A stretch of 29,255 bases of DNA from the NCBI GenBank assembly GCA_958453935.1, contig CAUDZT010000027.1, positions 1 through 29,255 of the forward strand, written 5' to 3'. The position numbers and the translations under genes are program-made. Position 1 is the stretch's first letter; each line of letters begins with the position of its first letter. This DNA comes from an uncultured Collinsella sp. GTDB lineage: Bacteria; Actinomycetota; Coriobacteriia; Coriobacteriales; Coriobacteriaceae. Below the pieces are notes generated by a model. It did not search any database. It was not told the origin of the DNA and was given only the letters and a program-made list of their open reading frames with translations. Below, piece by piece: positions 23,847-29,255 of the stretch.

Positions 23847-25430
23847 TTATGCCTCCTTATTTCGATCGAACACGATTTGTCCGTCCGACATCGTCATATC
23901 AACCGAAAGATCGCGTGCGTCGCGATAATCGAGGTCGAACACATCCCGATCGAGCACGCAGATATCGGCAAGCTTGCCGACCTCAAGCGTACCCAGTTCG
24001 TCTTCGCGCATCAGATCGTACGCGCCCCCGGCAGTCCAAGCACGCAAGAGCTCGACAAGCGTCAGCGCGTTGGCCTCATTCACGGGCAGCCCATCGTCGA
24101 AGTATCCACCGCACGCGCTGTAGATTGACTCGCCCAGGCTCGGAATCAGCAGTGGCAAATCCGTACCACAGCACACCGTGCATCCGGAATCTTCCATGCC
24201 GCGGCGATTCCAGCTGTGCAAAAGTCGCGTCTCGCCAATTTGTCGACGCATCATCGACAGGCAATCCTCGCGCCGGTCCAGCGTCAAAATCTGCGGATAG
24301 ACCTCGCAAATTCCACCTAACTTGCCAAACTCGACAAGATCGGTCGGATCAGAGTTCTCGAGATCGGTAATCGCATGGCGGCGAAGCAACCGTCCATGCT
24401 CGTCTCGAGGCAGCGAGGCATAGAGCGCCACGGTGCGACGAACGGCGCCATCGCCCTGGCAATGCAAGGAATATCGGAAGCCGTCAGCATCAATTGCGCG
24501 CAGCTCGTTCTCAATCAGATCCCACTCGGGCTCCTCGACAACCGTCTTGCCGGCAGCTCCCGCATCGGCCGTGTCCTCATAGGGGTCAATCATCTCGGCA
24601 AGCCCCGCCCATACGCCGCGATCGGTCATACGGTTGAAGCCAGAAAAACGAACGAACGGTCCCCGAAAGCGCTCTCGTGCCTCGCGAGCATACGACAGAT
24701 TTGCACCGGCACCCACCGGCTGCGACATCATAGAGACGCGAACCGTCAGCTCACCAGATTCTTCACGGCGAGCCATTTCGTCGGCAAAACCGTAGTAGTC
24801 ATCAAACGCCATCTCCTTGATGGCGGTAACGCCGCGCTCGTTAAGCATGCTCATGTAGTCCGAATACCCCGCACGTACCTCGGGCAGCGCGAGGAAATCG
24901 CTCATCATGCGCCAGATCTTCTCGGCATAGCACGCCTGGGGTGTGAAGCCGTATCGCGCACTGGCGGCAGCATTGAGAACGCAGGTCTCCGCACCCGGTG
25001 TAAAGCAGACGACAGGGATATCGCCAAAACAATCGTCAAACACAGCCGCCGTATTTGCGTTCTCGGCATCCGATGCCAACGTTTCGGGTAGGTTGTGGCC
25101 AAAAGCCGCCGCGCAATCCGGATGATCTTCTTTCCATGCACGCAAGAGCGACACGGCCTCTTTGGCATCAGCGATGCCGGACAGATCAGGCCCCAACGTC
25201 CGCAGCGCCCAGCCTGTATAGAAGGTATGCACATCGATCAGGCCAGGCATGACGGTGCGGTCGCCCAGGTCAACTACCTCGTCCGCCTGGGTCAAATACG
25301 AAGCTAGCTCACACTTGGTGCCAACAGCCTCAATTCGATTGCCACGGACCGCTACGAAACCTTCAAACGGCAGGTCCCCCGTACCGGTAAAGACGCTCTT
25401 AGACGTCAGGACCGTCAAACGATCAGACAT
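23847..25430 (-). CDS. Amidohydrolase family 3 (YtcJ-like) protein
   Basis: 527 residues. It has the split composite domain of metal-dependent hydrolases: an N-terminal part of the beta-sandwich (SVFTGTGDLPFEGFVAVRGN), the barrel entry DRTVMPGLIDVHTFYTGWAL, SLHCQGDGAVRRTVAL, RRHAITDLENSDPTDLVEFG, TVCCGTDLPLLIPSLGESI with the catalytic Asp, and a C-terminal sandwich return (ELGTLEVGKLADICVLDRD). The second His of the usual HxH is Phe here (DVHTFY), which is unusual. YtcJ-type enzymes hydrolyse amides or N-acyl groups; a de-conjugating step before deglycation is plausible. The start at 25430 has AGGTGG ahead, and the transporter gene stops 9 bases upstream. Confidence 0.86.
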   Translation of the reverse strand: MSDRLTVLTSKSVFTGTGDLPFEGFVAVRGNRIEAVGTKCELASYLTQADEVVDLGDRTVMPGLIDVHTFYTGWALRTLGPDLSGIADAKEAVSLLRAWKEDHPDCAAAFGHNLPETLASDAENANTAAVFDDCFGDIPVVCFTPGAETCVLNAAASARYGFTPQACYAEKIWRMMSDFLALPEVRAGYSDYMSMLNERGVTAIKEMAFDDYYGFADEMARREESGELTVRVSMMSQPVGAGANLSYAREARERFRGPFVRFSGFNRMTDRGVWAGLAEMIDPYEDTADAGAAGKTVVEEPEWDLIENELRAIDADGFRYSLHCQGDGAVRRTVALYASLPRDEHGRLLRRHAITDLENSDPTDLVEFGKLGGICEVYPQILTLDRREDCLSMMRRQIGETRLLHSWNRRGMEDSGCTVCCGTDLPLLIPSLGESIYSACGGYFDDGLPVNEANALTLVELLRAWTAGGAYDLMREDELGTLEVGKLADICVLDRDVFDLDYRDARDLSVDMTMSDGQIVFDRNKEA

Positions 25431-25439
25431 CACAACCAC

Positions 25440-26903
25440 CTACGCCGGAAGCATGCCAGAAATTGCCGTTACGATCAGGCCAAAGACGACCATGAAGATG
25501 AAGAACTTCCAAATGGTCTTCCACCATTGGCCAAACGAAATCTTAGCCACGCCAAGGCCGGCAACCGTCATGCCCGCCACGGGACTGATGGTGTTGATGG
25601 TCTGGTTGGCAAACTGGAGCGCGGTAACGGCCGCCTCGGGATTGAGGCCCATGAGCTCGGTCAGGGGGCCCATAACGGGCATGGTGAGTGCCGCCAGGCC
25701 AGAACTCGAGGGAACCAGCAAAGAGAGCAGGCCAAGGACGATATACATAAACGTGGTGTAGACGGCGGCGGGCGCACCGGCGAGCGCAGTAGCGAGCGCC
25801 TGGAGGATGGTGTCGATGATCATGCCGCCCTCGGCGATGACCAGAATACCGCGAGCGATACCGATAACGATGGCGGCGTACGCAAAGTCGGCGAGACCTT
25901 TAACGAACTCCTCAGCAATCGTCTGCTGGTCAAGACCGCCCAGGATACCGGCAAGCAAGCCCATGCCAAGGAACACGGCGGAAATCTCATTCATGTACCA
26001 ACCCTGGGTAACAAGACCCCAGACGATAATGCCCATACCGCAAGCAAAATCGATAAGCACGAGCTTCTGACGGGTAGTGAACTCTTCCTCGATGGAGGCA
26101 TCGGTCACGGAAAACTCGATACGCTTGAGCTTATCGTCCTCGTACGTAATGGACGACTCGGGGTTTTTCTTGACGCGCATGGCGTAGCGCATGGCCCATG
26201 CGATACCGACGGCAGTGAAGATGACCCAAGAAACGGCGCGCAGCCACAGTTGCGGATTGCCCTCGATGCCAATGATGCCCTGGGCGATCAAAACATTAAA
26301 CGGATCGATGGTCGAAGCGCAATATCCCAGGTTAGGACCAAGGAAGCAGATGATGAATGCCGTCATCGAGTCATAACCGATACCCATCATGATGGGAATG
26401 AAGATGGCATAGAACGGCAGGGCTTCCTCAGACATACCAAACGTGGTGCCGCAAATGGACAGCAACGTCATCGTGATGGGAATGATGAGGATGTCCTTGT
26501 TCTTGAGCTTTTTAATCACACGGCTCATGCCGGCATTCAAAGCGTTGGTCTTGGTGATGATTGCGAACGACCCGCCAATCAATAAGACGAACGCAACGAC
26601 GTCGGCAGCCTCCTGGATGCCCTTAGTGGGCGCTTGCAGGACCGCGAAGATATCCTGCCCCAGATTGATGGTCTCGCCGGTCTCGGAATCGGTGTAGTTC
26701 TTATCGACCTGTTCATAGGTTCCAGCAACGGCGACTTCACGCTCGCCCGCCGCTGTCGAAATCGTCTTGCGCTGATACTGACCAGAGGGAACGATCCAAG
26801 TCAAGACCGCAAAGACAACGATCAGCAAGAACATGATCGTATAGACATGCGGTAATTTGAACTTAAAACGTCTGTTTGTCTTCTTCGCCTTCGTATCTGA
26901 CAT
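25440..26903 (-). CDS. YfcC-family membrane carrier
   Basis: 487 residues with about 11-12 hydrophobic segments. A cytoplasmic basic N-terminus leads into a first helix (YTIMFLLIVVFAVLTWIVPS), and the periplasmic-type loop after GQYQRKTIS is long. Conserved family stretches are FAIITKTNALNAGM, SICGTTFGMSEEALPFYAIF and LVPSSSGLAALTMPVMGPL. They match the YfcC/DcuC-like superfamily, whose members carry amino acids, peptides or dicarboxylates. The start at 26903 has GGAGG 7 bases ahead; an in-frame start 20 codons earlier is not supported. It is the first gene of the ten-gene operon, so it probably imports the operon substrate. A compound with an amino acid moiety would fit both transporter and Frl genes. 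Confidence 0.87.
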   Translation of the reverse strand: MSDTKAKKTNRRFKFKLPHVYTIMFLLIVVFAVLTWIVPSGQYQRKTISTAAGEREVAVAGTYEQVDKNYTDSETGETINLGQDIFAVLQAPTKGIQEAADVVAFVLLIGGSFAIITKTNALNAGMSRVIKKLKNKDILIIPITMTLLSICGTTFGMSEEALPFYAIFIPIMMGIGYDSMTAFIICFLGPNLGYCASTIDPFNVLIAQGIIGIEGNPQLWLRAVSWVIFTAVGIAWAMRYAMRVKKNPESSITYEDDKLKRIEFSVTDASIEEEFTTRQKLVLIDFACGMGIIVWGLVTQGWYMNEISAVFLGMGLLAGILGGLDQQTIAEEFVKGLADFAYAAIVIGIARGILVIAEGGMIIDTILQALATALAGAPAAVYTTFMYIVLGLLSLLVPSSSGLAALTMPVMGPLTELMGLNPEAAVTALQFANQTINTISPVAGMTVAGLGVAKISFGQWWKTIWKFFIFMVVFGLIVTAISGMLPA

Positions 26904-26945
26904 AGATACCTCCAAAGAACTCGAGACTGCATCGCATCTCGCTTC

Positions 26946-26982
26946 AACGTTTGCACAAGGCAAACGTTCTATGACGTTCTAT
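26946..26982. promoter_or_regulatory. Inverted repeat and tandem repeats upstream of the Frl-type operon, operator candidate
   Basis: AACGTTTGC and GCAAACGTT form a perfect 23-bp palindrome (26946-26968) with a 5-base centre. Overlapping it, ACGTTCTAT occurs at 26964-26972 and 26974-26982, a 10-base (one helical turn) direct repeat. The site is 43 bases upstream of the transporter start and downstream of the GntR-type regulator gene, so it may bind that regulator or a LacI-type protein. Confidence 0.55.
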
Positions 26983-27073
26983 AGGTTACCAGCAGCTTTT
27001 CTCGCCATCAAGATAATTTCAAACTGATTGCCGCAACGCGGTTGAACGGTTGCGTTTGCGCCGTGAACGGTAT

Positions 27074-27108
27074 GGAAACGCCCGGTGAGATGATCCACCG
27101 GGCGCTTT
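27074..27108 (-). terminator. Terminator of the GntR-type regulator gene
   Basis: On the minus strand CGCCCGGTG pairs with CACCGGGCG around an 8-base loop, followed by TTTCC. It starts 14 bases after the regulator stop and separates it from the operon promoter region. Confidence 0.75.
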
Positions 27109-27121
27109 CATACGCAATGTC

Positions 27122-27865
27122 CTAGATGTCAAAAACGTAGCGAGACCCAACGATCCGCTGACGACCGATGATAAACGGCCGCCGCTGCTCATCGAAAAAG
27201 AAGGCTTCCATATAAAACAAGGGTTCGCCAACGGGAACTGCCAACAACCGAGCGACCTCGGGCGACGCACACGCGATCTCAAGCGTGCATGGGTCGGTAA
27301 ACGCGGGCGTGCGGCCCGTCAGGTTGCGCACGAACTCAAAAATGGATTGGTTAGATAGAGGTGCCGTTGATAGATAGGCGTTGTCCTCGTAAACATATAT
27401 GTTGTTCTCGAGCATGACAGGGACGCCATCGGCAGTACGCACGCGCTCAACGCAGATCAAGTCAGTTCCAACGGGAACACCAAAGAACTGTGCTTCGGTG
27501 GAATCCGCCGGCAGCATCTTTCTCGAAATGACACGCGCCCCCGGTTCCATTCCGTTAACGCGGCATGCGTCCGAAAAACTCTGGACGTCATCCTTCTGGC
27601 GAATCTTGCGCTTGAGCTTGGGAGCATTGACAAACGTGCCTTTCCCCTGTCGCTTCGTTAGATAGCCCTGTTGGACGAGCTCCTCAATAGCGCGTCGCAC
27701 GGTGACGCGGCCAACTTTATAGCTCTCAGCCAATTCGAATTCGTTGGGTATCCGTGCACCTGCCTTGTAGGCACCGGAGTTGATTTCGTTTTTGATGATA
27801 TCGATAACCTGTTGGTACAGCGGTATCGCTGCTTTGCCGTCAGTTAGCCCTTCAGTCGGTGGCAT
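27122..27865 (-). CDS. GntR-family regulator, HutC subfamily (UTRA domain)
   Basis: 247 residues. The N-terminal winged helix has the GntR motif IPLYQQVIDIIKNEINSGAY, PNEFELAESYKVGRVTVRRA and the wing RQGKGTFVNAP. The remainder is a UTRA effector-binding domain: IVYE-like VERVRTADGVPVMLENNIYV near the middle and EPLFYMEAFFFDEQRRPFI near the end. HutC-type regulators respond to sugars, amino sugars or Amadori compounds (FrlR in E. coli is one). Its place directly upstream of the Frl-type operon, with a palindrome in between, makes it the likely local regulator. GGAGAGGG lies just before the ATG. Its ligand is inferred, not shown. Confidence 0.93.
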   Translation of the reverse strand: MPPTEGLTDGKAAIPLYQQVIDIIKNEINSGAYKAGARIPNEFELAESYKVGRVTVRRAIEELVQQGYLTKRQGKGTFVNAPKLKRKIRQKDDVQSFSDACRVNGMEPGARVISRKMLPADSTEAQFFGVPVGTDLICVERVRTADGVPVMLENNIYVYEDNAYLSTAPLSNQSIFEFVRNLTGRTPAFTDPCTLEIACASPEVARLLAVPVGEPLFYMEAFFFDEQRRPFIIGRQRIVGSRYVFDI

Positions 27866-27892
27866 ATACCCTCTCCAAGCACAATTACGTCT

Positions 27893-27931
27893 AAAACGGG
27901 CTTAGGGGCATTCAACAAGTCCTTAAGCCCG
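27893..27931 (-). terminator. Terminator after the HAD phosphatase gene
   Basis: On the minus strand CGGGCTTA pairs with TAAGCCCG, with extra pairing AGG/CCC inside, followed by TTTTAG. It lies about 85 bases after the HAD stop and 28 bases before the regulator start. Confidence 0.7.
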
Positions 27932-28015
27932 CATTATCTTAAAGTATGCTAGGTGTCGCACCAAAATGTCGGCTATTTACTCATCAGACCCGAAAAACGC
28001 GCAACTACCGCGCTC

Positions 28016-28675
28016 CTAAGAAAGCGTGAGCAGCTCCGGCAGCTGGTCGATAATCTTGTCCGCGGCATCCTGGCTAAAGCCAAAGCGCTCCTCGCGCTTG
28101 GCAATGACCGTCAGGCCGGCTCGCTTACCCGCGGTAATGCCCGGAACGGAATCCTCAACGCAGCAGCAGCGATTCGCGGGCAGCCCCAGCAGGTCCAGCG
28201 CATGCAGGTAGATGTCAGGCTCGGGCTTGCTCTCCTTAAACTGCTCGCCGCTCACCACGTACTCAAAGGCATCCGACAGCCCGCATGCGTTGAGCACTTC
28301 CTCGATGCTAACCATGGGAGACGAGCTGGCAAGCGCCACGCGAACGCCGCGGCGCGGCAGCTCTCGAATCGTATCCACGGCGCCTGGGTTAATCAAAGCC
28401 TGGTAGTCACGCGGACGCTTATGCGCCCACTCGTCCCAACGGGCCAACGCTTCCTCGCCAGTGAAGTGCCCTTTACCGGCGCGCTCAAACCAATCGACCA
28501 GCATATGCAGGAAGAACTGATGTGAGGTACCAACCTGCCCGTTCAACTCCTTTTGGGTCAGATTCAACCCAAGCTCCTTGGCAAACGCGGCAGTCTCGCC
28601 CAGGTAGTAATACTCAGTATCGACAATGACGCCGTCCATGTCAAAGATTACGGCGTCGAACGGAAATGCGGACAC
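28016..28675 (-). CDS. HAD-superfamily phosphatase, beta-phosphoglucomutase-like
   Basis: 219 residues of the HAD IA subfamily with an alpha-helical cap. Motif I FDAVIFDMDGVIVDTE holds the nucleophile Asp and acid Asp; motif II is RVALASSSPMVSIEEVL; motif III Lys lies in QFKESKPEPDIYLHAL; motif IV is CCVEDSVPGITAGKRAG. The DGVIVDTE form is typical of beta-phosphoglucomutases and small sugar-phosphate phosphatases; the substrate is not certain. The start is GTG at 28675, with GGAGG 5 bases ahead; an in-frame upstream start would cross the terminator hairpin at 28691-28716. It is probably a single-gene transcript. Confidence 0.88.
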   Translation of the reverse strand: MSAFPFDAVIFDMDGVIVDTEYYYLGETAAFAKELGLNLTQKELNGQVGTSHQFFLHMLVDWFERAGKGHFTGEEALARWDEWAHKRPRDYQALINPGAVDTIRELPRRGVRVALASSSPMVSIEEVLNACGLSDAFEYVVSGEQFKESKPEPDIYLHALDLLGLPANRCCCVEDSVPGITAGKRAGLTVIAKREERFGFSQDAADKIIDQLPELLTLS

Positions 28676-28690
28676 GGCACCCTCCCTAAC

Positions 28691-28716
28691 AAAAGGACGC
28701 CCGCGAGCAGGCGCCC
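28691..28716 (-). terminator. Terminator between the two HAD phosphatase genes
   Basis: On the minus strand GGGCGCC pairs with GGCGTCC (one G-U pair) around an 8-base loop, followed by TTTT. It lies 24 bases after the Cof-type stop. Confidence 0.65.
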
Positions 28717-28739
28717 GAGCCATGCATTAATCGGCGATT

Positions 28740-29255
28740 CTAACCCAGCAGCTTATCCAACGCCACCGCAATGCCATCTTCGTTGTTATCGGCGGTCACC
28801 ATCTGGGCTACAGCCTTAACCTCATCGACGGCGTTACCCATGGCAACACCGGTGCCGGCCCACTCAATCATGGACTTGTCGTTCTGACCGTCGCCAAACG
28901 AGATGACCTCGCTGGCATCGATACCGAGCTTGGGCAGGGCACCCTCGAGCGCGCGGGCCTTGTCGATACCGGGCGCCGTGTACTCAAAGTACCAGTCGGC
29001 CGTAAACATGCCCGAAAGCGTCTGGGTAAAGGGCGCATACATCTCCTCGTAATGTGCCTGCAGGTAGGTCGGATCGCCCGCCGTCAGCAGCTTGTCCACG
29101 GGATAAGTGTCCACGACCTCATGCAAGCTCTCGACCTCGCGAATCTTAAGGTCGCACGCATCGCGCTCGTATTTGACGATGTTTTTCTGCGAGCCATCCG
29201 GCAGCGTGATCATGCAATGGTACGAGTCCTCGACGTGCAAATCGCGACCGAGCGA
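28740..29255 (-). CDS. Cof-type HAD-IIB phosphatase (5' part outside the window)
   Basis: The last 171 codons and stop of a HAD IIB protein; the reading frame is open to the right edge, so the N-terminal motif I is missing. Motif IV and its flank, SEVISFGDGQNDKSMIEWAG, and VAMGNAVDEVKAVAQMVT are diagnostic of the Cof family. The preceding GIDKARALEGALPKLGID corresponds to the motif III region, where the Lys lies in GIDKARAL. Cof proteins dephosphorylate sugar phosphates, flavin precursors or pyridoxal phosphate with broad specificity. Whether it belongs to an upstream operon cannot be judged here. Confidence 0.92.
   Translation of the reverse strand, partial: SLGRDLHVEDSYHCMITLPDGSQKNIVKYERDACDLKIREVESLHEVVDTYPVDKLLTAGDPTYLQAHYEEMYAPFTQTLSGMFTADWYFEYTAPGIDKARALEGALPKLGIDASEVISFGDGQNDKSMIEWAGTGVAMGNAVDEVKAVAQMVTADNNEDGIAVALDKLLG

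Overview
The window looks like chromosome of a gut actinobacterium of the class Coriobacteriia, most likely Collinsella or a close relative. This is inferred from the GC-rich coding style, GNC/GNG codon preference, strong GGAGG-type ribosome binding sites, compact terminator-separated genes, and two low-complexity proteins without an obvious family. No rRNA, tRNA, CRISPR array or insertion sequence was recognised. Both ends cut through a gene: an L-lactate dehydrogenase on the left and a Cof-type HAD phosphatase on the right.

Layout. Positions 1-4430 hold housekeeping metabolism on the minus strand: lactate dehydrogenase, a DapL-like aminotransferase and glutamine-dependent NAD synthetase. 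Positions about 4500-8850 form a visibly AT-rich island. It carries a four-gene minus-strand unit: a DUF2087 protein, an MFS exporter, a 773-residue cobalamin-binding-type radical SAM enzyme, and a 36-residue peptide gene with a perfect AGGAGG ribosome binding site just before a terminator. I read this as a candidate ribosomally made, post-translationally modified peptide (RiPP) system and as the most novel part of the window. A 79-residue orphan of accessory type sits beside it.

Positions 9007-11450 encode two plus-strand proteins of unknown function with long low-complexity regions. Positions 11508-14600 hold the ABC-F protein EttA, an SdpR/SdpI-like autoregulatory pair, and a 28-residue single-helix peptide resembling type I holin-like toxins. 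Positions 14809-16397 hold tcdA and a tatD-family hydrolase.

Positions 16477-26903 form a ten-gene minus-strand operon built around Amadori-product (fructoselysine-type) genes. These are a FrlB-like SIS deglycase, two FrlD-like PfkB kinases and a FrlC-like epimerase. With them are a YfcC-family carrier, two amidohydrolases with altered metal ligands, a YjbQ protein, a BtpA/SgcQ barrel protein and an FGGY kinase. A HutC-type GntR regulator (27122-27865) lies directly upstream, and a 23-bp perfect inverted repeat lies between regulator and operon. My inference is that the operon imports and dismantles a glycated or otherwise sugar-conjugated nitrogen compound. Two HAD phosphatases finish the window.
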